Shown here one piece after another: positions 1 to 7,659 of a DNA stretch of 64,000 nucleotides (positions are counted from its first letter, which is position 1; each line of letters starts with the position of its first letter). The notes beneath the pieces are model-generated. The model searched no databases, was not told the origin of the DNA, and saw only the letters and a list, made by a program, of their open reading frames with translations. Source of the DNA: Bryobacteraceae bacterium (lineage in GTDB: Bacteria; Acidobacteriota; Terriglobia; Bryobacterales; Bryobacteraceae); contig JAIEMJ010000006.1 of assembly GCA_019752335.1 (NCBI GenBank), forward strand, positions 62,001 to 126,000, read 5' to 3'. The position numbers and the translations under genes were made by a program.

Positions 1-1
1 C

Positions 2-325
2 TACGCGCTCGATTCGGCGCAACGCACCACCTCACGGTGGTTCAATACGAACGCCTTCACGGCGCCACCGGCTTTCGCCTTCGGAACGCTCGGCCGCAAC
101 ACGGTATCCGGGCCGGGCTTCGTGAACGTCGACACGACGATCGAGAAGACGATTCCGCTGCGCGAGCGCTTTCAGATCAAGTTCCGCGCCGAGTTCTTCA
201 ATCTGGCGAATCACTCGAACTACCGGATCATCGGCCGGCTGATCAACGTTCCGGACCAGTTTGGCCGGGCGCTGAACCAGTTCGACCCGCGGCAGATCCA
301 GTTCGGGGCCAAGTTGAACTTCTGA
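2..325 (+). CDS. TonB-dependent receptor, C-terminal fragment (cut by window edge)
   Basis: The frame is open from base 2 to the TGA at 323-325 and has no start in the window, so this is the last 107 residues of a longer protein. It reads WFNTNAF early, then a short acidobacterial TonB-receptor barrel end: FRAEFFNLANHSNY, and a final strand closing FGAKLNF with the terminal aromatic residue usual for outer-membrane barrels. The same C-terminal pattern appears in the other TonB receptor at 9.1-12.1 kb. The family transports large ligands across the outer membrane. The substrate cannot be told from this fragment. The gene converges on the ADOP permease, with a stem-loop between them. Confidence 0.85.
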   Translation, partial: YALDSAQRTTSRWFNTNAFTAPPAFAFGTLGRNTVSGPGFVNVDTTIEKTIPLRERFQIKFRAEFFNLANHSNYRIIGRLINVPDQFGRALNQFDPRQIQFGAKLNF

Positions 326-341
326 TTTATCAATCACTTGC

Positions 342-368
342 GGCGTCGAATTGCGCCAAGTCGACGCC
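342..368. terminator. Stem-loop between convergent genes, likely bidirectional terminator
   Basis: GGCGTCGA at 342-349 and TCGACGCC at 361-368 form a perfect 8-bp stem around an 11-nt loop. It lies just after the TonB receptor stop and before the 3' end of the opposing permease gene. There is no clear U tract, so factor-independent termination is inferred from position and stem strength only. Confidence 0.5.
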
Positions 369-438
369 AATTGGTGGTTTCAGTCATGGCTTTCCCGCTA
401 GAGGAGATCCGGACGGTTTTTCCCATGACACGCGTGCC

Positions 439-3132
439 CTATTCATTACGAATCGCCACCAGCGGGTCGACGCGGGAAGCGCGGCGGGCGGGGATCCACG
501 CGGCGGCGAGGGCTACCAGCGCGAGCACGAGCGCGGCGGCGGCGAACGCCAGCGGGTCGGTTGGCGACAGGCCGAAGAGCCGGCTCTCGATCCAGCGGAG
601 GCTAGCGAAGGCGAGTAGCGCGCCAGCGGCCAAGCCACCCGCGAGCAGCCAGGAGGACTCGCGCAGAATCATCGCGATGATGGCGCCGTTGGCCGCGCCC
701 AAGGCCTTGCGGATGCCGATTTCGCTGGTACGACGGGCAACCCCGTAGGAGAGCACGCCGTAGAGTCCGATCGCCGCCAGCAGGAGCGCCACGGCGCCGA
801 AACCCAACGAAAGGCGGGCCAGCAGGCGGTCCTGGACGGTGCGTTCTTCGACAAGTTCGGTTAACGGCTGTGCAGCGGCGATCGGCAGATTCGGATCCTC
901 GGCCAGAATCGCTCGCCGGAGAGCCGGGATCGCGAGCGTGGGATCGCCCGCGGTGCGGACGGCAAAGCTGATCCGGCGGGGCACATCCACGGGTTGCGCC
1001 GTCGGAATGAAGAAGCGGTGCTCAATTTCATCACGCAGCGCATTCCTGCGAGAATTCGCCACGACTCCCACCACTTCGTAGGTGTTGCGCTGGTTACCGT
1101 AGATTTGGGTGATGTGCCGGCCGAGAGGGTTGCGTCCGGCGAAGAACTGTTTCGCAAAGGCTTCGTTGATCACGCAGACTCTCGGACTATTGGGCCGGTC
1201 TCGCTCCGTGATCTCACGGCCCAGGCGCACCGGAATGCCCAGGTTGGAAAAGTAGCCCGGGCCGATGGGGTCATAGTTCGAGCCGCGGTCATCATCACCG
1301 CGGGGCGTGTAGCCTTCCACCTGAATTTGGTCGCCGCTGTCGCCGCCGAGGAACAAACCGTGTGGCGAGTAGGAAGCGGACTGCACGCCCGCGGTCGACA
1401 ATACCCGGGCGTGCAAACGCTCGAAGAGCGCCTGACGCCGAGGCTCCTCGTAGCCCGCGCTCTCGACATCGACGCGGAGGATCAGCAGCTTTTCTTTCGC
1501 ATAGCCCAGATCCACGCGCTGCAGGTTGTCGAGCGTACGCACCAGGAGCCCGGCGCCGATGAGCAAGGGGAGAGACAATGCCACCTGGCCCGCGACGACC
1601 AGTTTGCCGGCTCGCAGCCAGGCGGCGGATGCGGTCAGCCCGCGGCCCTGCTCCTTCAGTCCGGCGGTGGAGTCGACTTTCCACGTGCGGAGTGACGGCA
1701 GCAATCCCAGCAACAGCCCCGTGACCACGGTGAGCGCGAAGGCGAACGCGAGCCCGCCCAGGTCCATGGCCTGAGGCAGACGAATCGTGTCCGAAACCAG
1801 CATTAGCAGCCCGGCGCGAAGTACCCACGCGACGGCGAGGCCGAGCACTCCTCCGGCGAACGAGATCAGAAAGCTTTCGGTGAGCCATTGGCGAATGAGG
1901 TCACCGCGCCGCGCGCCGAGGGCTTGGCGTACGGCGATCTCTCGCGTACGCGCCGTCGCCCGGGCCAGCATGAGATTGCCCAGGTTGGCGCAGGCGATCA
2001 GGAGCACCAGTGCGGCGGCCGCGAGCATCAGGTTGAGCGGCTGGCCGAAATCCTCGCGGAGACCTGAGGCGCCGTTGGCCGCTGGGCGCGCACGCAAGCG
2101 CTGGTTGAGGAATTTGCGGCGCACCTCCTCGTTGGGCGCCGTCGCGTAGTAGGCGGAGAGTCCCTGTTGAAAGACGACGTTGGCGGCCGACTGCGCCGCA
2201 CTAGTGGAGATCCCCGGCTTCAATCGGCCAAAAACGTGAAGCCACATGGTTTTCTGCAGGCTGGCGGGATTGTCGTGGAGCCAGTCGCGGCCGGGTAGCA
2301 CTACCGGCTGCATCGAGAGGGGCAGCCAGACGTCAGGCTGATCCCCTACCGTCTCCCCAAAGAAAGTCGGCGGCATCACGCCCACCACCGTGAAGGTATC
2401 CAGCCGCAAGGCGATCGTCGCGCCGAGCGCATCGGGACGGCCGCCCAGGCGGCGTTGCCAGAAGCCGTGGCTGACGACGGCGAAGGCGGGCTTCGGACCG
2501 TCCGGCGGACCAAACGTGCGGCCCAACAGGGCTGGCACGCCGAGGGTGTCGAAGTACTCAGCCGAGACCAATCGCTGCCGTACCTGTTCGGGTTCCGCAC
2601 CATTCACCCGCACCTGCAAGCGGGTAGCGGCGCTTTGCGACGCCATCAGGCCGGCGAAGACCTTCGTCTGGTCGCGCAATTGCAGGAACTCTTCATACGT
2701 GAGCAGATCCCGTTCACCGGCAGAGGCGCCGGTGCCGGACCCGCTCGCGGCGGGATTCGTCAGCATGATGAGCGCCGAAGGGTTCCTTACCGGCAGCATT
2801 CGCAACAGCACGGAATCGACCAGGCTGTAGATCGCTACGTTGGCGCCGATTCCGAGGGCTAAGGACAGGACGGCGACCGCCGTAAAACCTGGTTGGGCGA
2901 GCAAGGTACGAAGGGCATAACGAACATCTTGTTTGATCACGTGGTAATGCTCCTGGGGTGCGTGGCGTAGGACGCCGGCGACGGATCGCAGCCAGATGGC
3001 CGCCGTCGCGGTTTTGCCGTGCGCTTCTTGCAATTCCTGAGCGAAGGCGCTCACCATCTCCTCGCCGTACTCGTGGCGGAAGGGCGAAGGAAAGCACCAA
3101 AGCAGCGTCTCGAATAGTCGGACCGGCAGCAT
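439..3132 (-). CDS. ADOP-type ABC transporter permease (duplicated MacB/FtsX permease)
   Basis: 897 residues. The N-terminal ~75 residues are the soluble leader typical of the acidobacterial 'duplicated orientation' permeases. A first transmembrane helix follows at about 84-108 and then two MacB periplasmic-core plus FtsX units. Each FtsX unit carries the usual multi-helix block: the first has RTREIAVRQALGARR, the second RRTSEIGIRKALGAANG. The protein ends LVAIRNE, as family members do. The family is thought to work in MacB-like mechanotransmission or export, usually with an ATPase encoded elsewhere; none is adjacent here. The PadR regulator lies 3 bp upstream on the same strand, so the two are probably one transcript, a common pairing in Acidobacteria. 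Substrate unknown. Confidence 0.92.
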   Translation of the reverse strand: MLPVRLFETLLWCFPSPFRHEYGEEMVSAFAQELQEAHGKTATAAIWLRSVAGVLRHAPQEHYHVIKQDVRYALRTLLAQPGFTAVAVLSLALGIGANVAIYSLVDSVLLRMLPVRNPSALIMLTNPAASGSGTGASAGERDLLTYEEFLQLRDQTKVFAGLMASQSAATRLQVRVNGAEPEQVRQRLVSAEYFDTLGVPALLGRTFGPPDGPKPAFAVVSHGFWQRRLGGRPDALGATIALRLDTFTVVGVMPPTFFGETVGDQPDVWLPLSMQPVVLPGRDWLHDNPASLQKTMWLHVFGRLKPGISTSAAQSAANVVFQQGLSAYYATAPNEEVRRKFLNQRLRARPAANGASGLREDFGQPLNLMLAAAALVLLIACANLGNLMLARATARTREIAVRQALGARRGDLIRQWLTESFLISFAGGVLGLAVAWVLRAGLLMLVSDTIRLPQAMDLGGLAFAFALTVVTGLLLGLLPSLRTWKVDSTAGLKEQGRGLTASAAWLRAGKLVVAGQVALSLPLLIGAGLLVRTLDNLQRVDLGYAKEKLLILRVDVESAGYEEPRRQALFERLHARVLSTAGVQSASYSPHGLFLGGDSGDQIQVEGYTPRGDDDRGSNYDPIGPGYFSNLGIPVRLGREITERDRPNSPRVCVINEAFAKQFFAGRNPLGRHITQIYGNQRNTYEVVGVVANSRRNALRDEIEHRFFIPTAQPVDVPRRISFAVRTAGDPTLAIPALRRAILAEDPNLPIAAAQPLTELVEERTVQDRLLARLSLGFGAVALLLAAIGLYGVLSYGVARRTSEIGIRKALGAANGAIIAMILRESSWLLAGGLAAGALLAFASLRWIESRLFGLSPTDPLAFAAAALVLALVALAAAWIPARRASRVDPLVAIRNE

Positions 3133-3135
3133 GGC

Positions 3136-3495
3136 TTAGAGTTTCTTGGGGATGAGGCCGGTGGCGCGAGCCTGGCTCAGCATGGCGGTGAGCCGTTGCG
3201 CTTCGGCCAGCGCGACACGGCGGCCGAATTCCGTAAGCCGGTAGTAGCGGCGCCGCTCATCCTGGCTATCCGGATCGGGGCTGTCGCGCAGTTCGGTAAT
3301 CAAATCCTGCTCCAGCATGCGGCGGATGGAGCTGTAGAGCGTGGCGGCGCTGAGCCGCACTTTGCCGTCCGTTCGCGCGGCGACATCCTGCAGAATGGAG
3401 TAGCCATGGCGATCGCGATCCGCGAGGGCGACCAGGATGTGGAAGGTGGCGGTGGGGAGCGGCAAGAGTGATTCGGCGCCGGGTAAGTCATTCAT
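3136..3495 (-). CDS. PadR-family transcriptional regulator
   Basis: 119 residues. The winged helix covers roughly residues 13-90, with the PadR pattern FHILVALADRDRHGYSILQ, then a wing region ending RRRYYRLTEFGRR and a short C-terminal dimerisation helix. PadR proteins of this subgroup sit in front of ADOP permeases in Acidobacteria and are presumed to repress them. The stop is 3 bp before the permease start, which supports cotranscription. Its own promoter region carries an inverted repeat overlapping the -10 box (see 3501-3544), consistent with autoregulation. The ligand is unknown. Confidence 0.9.
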   Translation of the reverse strand: MNDLPGAESLLPLPTATFHILVALADRDRHGYSILQDVAARTDGKVRLSAATLYSSIRRMLEQDLITELRDSPDPDSQDERRRYYRLTEFGRRVALAEAQRLTAMLSQARATGLIPKKL

Positions 3496-3500
3496 CGTCG

Positions 3501-3544
3501 GGTATACCTATCGCAACTATACCATCTGATGATATAGATCACAA
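3501..3544 (-). promoter_or_regulatory. Promoter and probable PadR operator for the padR-ADOP operon
   Basis: On the minus strand TTGTGA (3539-3544) and TATAGT (3516-3521) are separated by exactly 17 nt, a good sigma-70-type promoter. GGTATA (3501-3506) and TATACC (3518-3523) form an inverted repeat with an 11-bp spacer that overlaps the -10 box, so a dimer bound there would block transcription. Assignment to PadR is inferred from position. Confidence 0.6.
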
Positions 3545-3577
3545 GTAGCTGGAGAGTTAGCGTGATCGCGGCCGGTA

Positions 3578-3633
3578 GGCCTGGCTTACCCAGGCCGGCG
3601 GGTCTGGCTTACCCAGGCCGGCGGGTCTGGCTC
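3578..3633. repeat. 23-bp tandem repeat forming small hairpins, 2.4 copies
   Basis: Unit 1 (3578-3600) and unit 2 (3601-3623) differ at one base, and a third partial copy runs to about 3632. Unit 1 contains GGCCTGG-CTTAC-CCAGGCC, a perfect 7-bp stem with a 5-nt loop; unit 2 has the same stem with one G-T position. The array overlaps the 3' end of the broken deacetylase frame and probably extended that gene's tail, since the unit length (23) is not a multiple of three. Confidence 0.8.
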
Positions 3634-4448
3634 CCACACGATGGGCATCCCTTTGCTGACGCCCCAGCGGTGGAGCCAGGAGACGCCTTTGTCGCCCACA
3701 TGGGACTCGTCCACCGCGTAGAGCGGGTCCCATAGCGCCTCAGTCAGCGAGACGATCCGGTACGCGCGCCGCGGTTGAGTTGATTGGCATGGATCAGCAA
3801 CGTCTGCGCGATCTCCCGCCCCAGTACCTCGCGTGAGCGCTTTTCGAAGAAAGAGAAGAGCTCTTCCATGTGGCGCAAATAGTCCGTGCGAATGCGCTGC
3901 CGGGTGGGCGCATCTTTAGCCTGCGGGTAAATGGCGGCATAGACATAGTCGGAGGTGTCGATGGTTATGGGAGCGATGACGTAGCCGTGGGCGCGCAGAA
4001 AGGTCTCGAGAGCGCGCTTGTCTTCGAGCGTCTTTCCCATGTGCAGAAATGGATGCCGGAAGTACTTCACCGGAACGCCGATGACTTGCTCTGTGACGCG
4101 CGCGCCCTCCAGAATTCCCGCAAAGAACTCTTCGCGCGGAGTCTGGTGATAGTTCGGATGCCCGGCGGTATGGTTGCCGAGTTCCGCGCCGGCTTCCTTC
4201 CAGGGGCGCAGCACTGCGCCGAGGCCGGCAGCACCCAGCTTTTCCTGGCAGCGGCCTTCGTTCACGAAGCCGCTGAACGGAATCCTGGCTGCCCGCAGGG
4301 GAACGAGAAAGGCACGATTGAAAGCCAGTAAGTCTCCGCCGCAGGAGCCAGCGTCGCCGCCTCGGGGCAGGTCATCAATGGTGATCGCCACCTGCCGCTC
4401 GGCGAAGGCGATGGCCGCCGCCAGCAGGAAGATCAGAGCAAGACGCAT
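3586..4448 (-). pseudogene. Polysaccharide deacetylase, broken by internal deletion and frameshift
   Basis: The first part (4448 down to about 3770) has a signal peptide, the NodB motif TIDDLPRGGD with the catalytic Asp-Asp, the metal-binding GNHTAGHPNYH, and LLIHANQLN near the end. It then runs into a stop at 3744. The rest of the family's C-terminus continues in another frame: YRIVSLTEALWDPLY, then GVSWLHRW, stopping at TAA 3586-3588. Compared with the usual family layout, about a dozen codons between LLIHANQLN and YRIVS appear to be missing, so this is a small deletion plus frame change, not just one base. It sits 9 bp downstream of the molybdenum hydroxylase subunit and was probably the last gene of that operon. 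A truncated 234-residue protein keeping the catalytic residues could still be made. Confidence 0.8.
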
Positions 4449-4457
4449 CCTGACTGA

Positions 4458-6794
4458 CTAACGCGCTCGCAAAGCCGCCAGCACGCGGTCCGGCGTGAAG
4501 GGGACCTCGCGGAGACGGGCGCCGGTGGCGTCGAAGACCGCGTTGCCGATGGCGGCGGCCGCGCAGGTGATGGTGCATTCGCCCGCGCCCATCTGCTCGA
4601 CGCCGGGTACGTTGATCGGCACGGAGATCATCTCCGGCACCCAGTCACCGAATTTGTACGACTTGTAGGCCCGCCAATCAATCGAGGTGAGGCGCGCGCC
4701 GCTCCAGCGGACCTCCTCGTAGAGAGCCCGGCCCATGCCCTGCAGCGCGCCGCCTTCCATCTGATTCTTGATGCCGTCGGGATTCGAGATGGGGCCCGAG
4801 TCCTGCGAGGTGACGATGCGCAGCACCTTGATTTCTCCCGTCGTCTGGTTCACCTCCACCAGCGCGACCATGGCGCAGTAGCCATTATTGCCCTCATAGA
4901 GACAACAAGCCATGCCCCGGCCGGCGGCGATGCCGGTGCCGCGCGTGGAGAGGGGCGACGGGCGCGTATCCCAGCCATAGGACGAGGCGGCCTGCCGCAC
5001 GCACTCCGCCAGCCGTTGATCCGCCAAATGGCGCAAGCGGTATTGCACGGGATCGGCCTTGGCCGCCGCGGCGCATTCGTCCAGGAAGCTCTCATTAGCG
5101 AAGGTGTTCTGCAGGCGATTCGGCGAACGTAACGGCCCGGTAAACAAGGGCGATTGCAGGGTATGCACCAGGACGCGCTCACTGGATAAGATACCCGTGC
5201 CGCCGCTGCGGCCAGCGACGGTACCGGTGCCATAGGCGGACGCGGCGTTGCTGTTGTTCGAGAAGGCGGTGGGAACCGTCGGCGTGGTGGTGGGTACGAA
5301 AGGCGCCAGCGCGAAGCCGGCCAGTTCGCCCGTCGGGATATTGGCCGGCGACGCGCCGGTGGGGCGGCCGCCTTTGCTGAAGGTCCAAGCCTCATAGTCC
5401 CAGGCTTGTAGATTACCGGCGGCGTCCAAGCCGGCCTTGAGGTCGATCACATAAGCCGGCCCGTAGTTCTCGCCGGCCACCAGGTCATCCTTGCGTGAAA
5501 GCTGCACGCGCACCGGACGCCCGACGGCTTGCGATAGCAGCCCGGCATCGAGCGCCACGGTGTCGACCGCGTTGATGCCGTAGCAGCCCGATCCTTCGAC
5601 AAAGATGACGCGGACATTCGCCTGCGGCAAGCCCAGCACGGCGGCGGCGGTGTCGCGTAGGGGATAGACACCTTGGCTGGCGGCCCAGAGCGTAATCGAA
5701 TTCGTGGCCGCGCGGAAGTCCGCCACGGCGCAGGCGCTGCCCATGGAGCCGTGGGCCTGGAAGGGATGCAGGTAGGTGGCGCTGACGGTGCGCGTGGCGG
5801 AGCGGAGCTTCTCATCGACGTCGGCGGCGCGGACGATGAAGGCGTCGCGGGACGGCTGGCGGCGCATGAAGTCGTAGAGCGAGCCCTGCGCCGGCAAGGG
5901 GGCGGGCGTGGTCCAGGAGACGTCGAGGGCGAGGGCGGCTTGCTGGGCGGCCCAGTCGTTATCGGCAACGACGCCCACGAAGTCCTGCTTGGTGACGACG
6001 CGGACGTTGCCGGGCATGCCCTTGACGGAGTCCTGATTCACGCTGACCAGCTTCGCGCCCACCATCGGCGGCCGCACCACACGGCCATGCAGCATGTTTG
6101 GCACGCGCACGTGGTGGACGTACTGGAATTCGCCCGTGACCTTCGGGGGGATGTCGTAGCGTGGGACGGAGGTACCCAGAATGCTATAGGTTTTTTCGTC
6201 CTTGAGCGGCGCATTCGGATTGAGCGCGACGGCGAACTTCTTGCCGCCCACCAGGGCGCCATAGCTGACGCGCCGGTTGTTGTCGTTGTTGACGAAAATG
6301 ACGCCGTCGCGCACCGTGAGTTGGTCCATCGCGACGTTCATCTGCGTAGCCGCCATGCGCAGCAGCGTGTCGCGGGCCGTGGCCAGCGCCGTCCGCAAGG
6401 CGGCATTGCCAAATTGCGTCGGATGGGCCTGGCTGCCGGAACTCACGCCCTGATCCGGCGTAACGGCCGTGTCGCAGATGAGCATCGACACGCGCTCCAG
6501 AGGCACGGAAAGCTCTTCGGCGATCAACTGATGCTGGACGGTGCGAAAGCCTTGGCCGAAGTCGCACTTGCCGGCGTAGCCGATGACATTTTCGTTGGCG
6601 GCGATGGCGATCCAGGAGTCCACCTGGGTGAGTGGAATCGTCGCGAAGGGCTGCGCGTTGGCGGTGGGGGCGAGCGGGCCGGTGGCCGAGAAGCCGACGA
6701 GCAAGGCGCCCGCGCCGCGGAGGAAGTCCCGCCGCGAGAATCCGGCGCGTTCGAGCGCGTCCAGGGCATCGGGGGTGAAGTATTTCGGCGTCAT
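4458..6794 (-). CDS. Xanthine dehydrogenase-family molybdopterin-binding subunit (IorB type)
   Basis: 778 residues from the ATG at 6794, which overlaps the stop of the Fe-S subunit gene in an ATGA. The longer frame upstream is a shadow of that gene. Residues 20-29 (SRRDFLRGAG) followed by a hydrophobic stretch form a Tat signal, so the enzyme is exported folded with its cofactor. The remainder matches the large, molybdenum-cytosine-dinucleotide-binding chain of aldehyde/isoquinoline oxidoreductases, with FQAHGSMGSACAVADF mid-protein and QMEGGALQGMGRALYEE and GAGECTITCAAAAIGNA near the C-terminus. IorAB-type enzymes lack the FAD subunit, and none is encoded here, so electrons probably pass to a periplasmic cytochrome. 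The substrate, an N-heterocycle or aldehyde, is not determinable. Confidence 0.9.
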   Translation of the reverse strand: MTPKYFTPDALDALERAGFSRRDFLRGAGALLVGFSATGPLAPTANAQPFATIPLTQVDSWIAIAANENVIGYAGKCDFGQGFRTVQHQLIAEELSVPLERVSMLICDTAVTPDQGVSSGSQAHPTQFGNAALRTALATARDTLLRMAATQMNVAMDQLTVRDGVIFVNNDNNRRVSYGALVGGKKFAVALNPNAPLKDEKTYSILGTSVPRYDIPPKVTGEFQYVHHVRVPNMLHGRVVRPPMVGAKLVSVNQDSVKGMPGNVRVVTKQDFVGVVADNDWAAQQAALALDVSWTTPAPLPAQGSLYDFMRRQPSRDAFIVRAADVDEKLRSATRTVSATYLHPFQAHGSMGSACAVADFRAATNSITLWAASQGVYPLRDTAAAVLGLPQANVRVIFVEGSGCYGINAVDTVALDAGLLSQAVGRPVRVQLSRKDDLVAGENYGPAYVIDLKAGLDAAGNLQAWDYEAWTFSKGGRPTGASPANIPTGELAGFALAPFVPTTTPTVPTAFSNNSNAASAYGTGTVAGRSGGTGILSSERVLVHTLQSPLFTGPLRSPNRLQNTFANESFLDECAAAAKADPVQYRLRHLADQRLAECVRQAASSYGWDTRPSPLSTRGTGIAAGRGMACCLYEGNNGYCAMVALVEVNQTTGEIKVLRIVTSQDSGPISNPDGIKNQMEGGALQGMGRALYEEVRWSGARLTSIDWRAYKSYKFGDWVPEMISVPINVPGVEQMGAGECTITCAAAAIGNAVFDATGARLREVPFTPDRVLAALRAR

Positions 6795-7273
6795 ACCTTC
6801 GCTCCGGAACGGACCACGGCGGCGTAGCGTTCGAGCGCCTTCACCATGCGATAGTGCGTATGGCAGCGGCACAGGAGTCCGTCGAGCGCGGCGATGATTT
6901 CGTCGCGGGTGGTGTTGGGGTTGCGTTCGACATGGACCTTGCCGTAGAGCATGGGGCCGCTGAGGCAGTAGCCGCATTGTGCGGCTTGCTCGTCAATAAA
7001 GGCCTGTTGCAGGGGATGCGGATTGCGCATGGTGCCCAAGCCTTCAATGGTGAGCACCTCGCCGCCGGCGGCGTCGGAGACAGGCGTCGTGCAAGAGCGG
7101 ATCGGTACGCCGTCCAGGAGCACCGTGCAGGCTCCGCACTGGGCCAGGCCGCAGCCGAATTTCGGCCCGTTCAGTTCCAGGTCATGCTGCAACAGATTCA
7201 GCAGCGGCATGTCGGGGTCGTCCACCGTGGTGTCGACCGGTTTGCCATTCACTCTCAAACTCAGACTTGGCAT
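6791..7273 (-). CDS. (2Fe-2S)-binding subunit of molybdenum hydroxylase (IorA type)
   Basis: 160 residues. The N-terminal ferredoxin-like domain has the plant-type [2Fe-2S] ligands C41, C46, C49 and C61 (CGLAQCGAC). The C-terminal helical domain has the second cluster ligands C100, C103, C135 and C137 (CGYCLSG and CRCH). Length and both cluster motifs match the small subunit of IorAB/CoxS-like enzymes. It is the first gene of the minus-strand operon and overlaps the large-subunit start by 4 bp. It has no signal peptide and is presumably exported with the Tat-bearing partner. Confidence 0.93.
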   Translation of the reverse strand: MPSLSLRVNGKPVDTTVDDPDMPLLNLLQHDLELNGPKFGCGLAQCGACTVLLDGVPIRSCTTPVSDAAGGEVLTIEGLGTMRNPHPLQQAFIDEQAAQCGYCLSGPMLYGKVHVERNPNTTRDEIIAALDGLLCRCHTHYRMVKALERYAAVVRSGAKV

Positions 7274-7337
7274 GAAGCACCTCTTTGGGGTGCATCATAT
7301 CGAGCCGACGTGTGCAGGTCAAGGAATATGTCGAGCT

Positions 7338-7628
7338 TTATTCGCCTTCGTAAGGGAAGCGCCGGATAGCGCGCATGCACTCGGAGAGGGCCTTCAGAAG
7401 GGAGTTTCCCCAGCCGCAGGGGGTGAAAGGTAAGGTGCCCTGGTTCGTTTTTTTGTCCGCCGACGCGAAGAAGACCATGGCGGGATCCTCCGGGTTGACG
7501 TACTCCTTCACGGAGATGATAAACTCCACTTGCCGGTCAGTCCCGGGGATGTTCTGCACCATCGAGAAGTAGTGGATCTGCGCGAACCGCTCCGCCTTTT
7601 CGGCGTGGGCAAATTTCCATTCGGTCAA
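7338..7628 (-). CDS. Small protein of unknown function beside the TIR gene
   Basis: 96 residues, predicted soluble, with no signal peptide or membrane segment. I do not recognise a family. It has a mixed alpha/beta look: residues 17-45 are strand-like (IHYFSMVQNIPG, QVEFIISVKEY), and the end carries a single Cys pair (C71 and C83). It begins 31 bp after the TIR-domain gene on the same strand and is likely cotranscribed with it, which makes it a candidate partner or regulator. The gene could also be independent, because the downstream Mo-hydroxylase operon starts 65 bp later. Confidence 0.65.
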   Translation of the reverse strand: MTEWKFAHAEKAERFAQIHYFSMVQNIPGTDRQVEFIISVKEYVNPEDPAMVFFASADKKTNQGTLPFTPCGWGNSLLKALSECMRAIRRFPYEGE

Positions 7629-7659
7629 TTCTTAGTCTCCCTCAAGAAATATAGCGCAG

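Noticed and set aside
3578-3633. CRISPR-like repeats
   Set aside because: Units are directly adjacent with no spacers, and the array overlaps a decayed reading frame.
5673-6827. 384-residue open frame on the plus strand
   Set aside because: Antisense to the molybdenum hydroxylase large subunit, with low-complexity Gly/Val/Asp/Ala composition and no motif.
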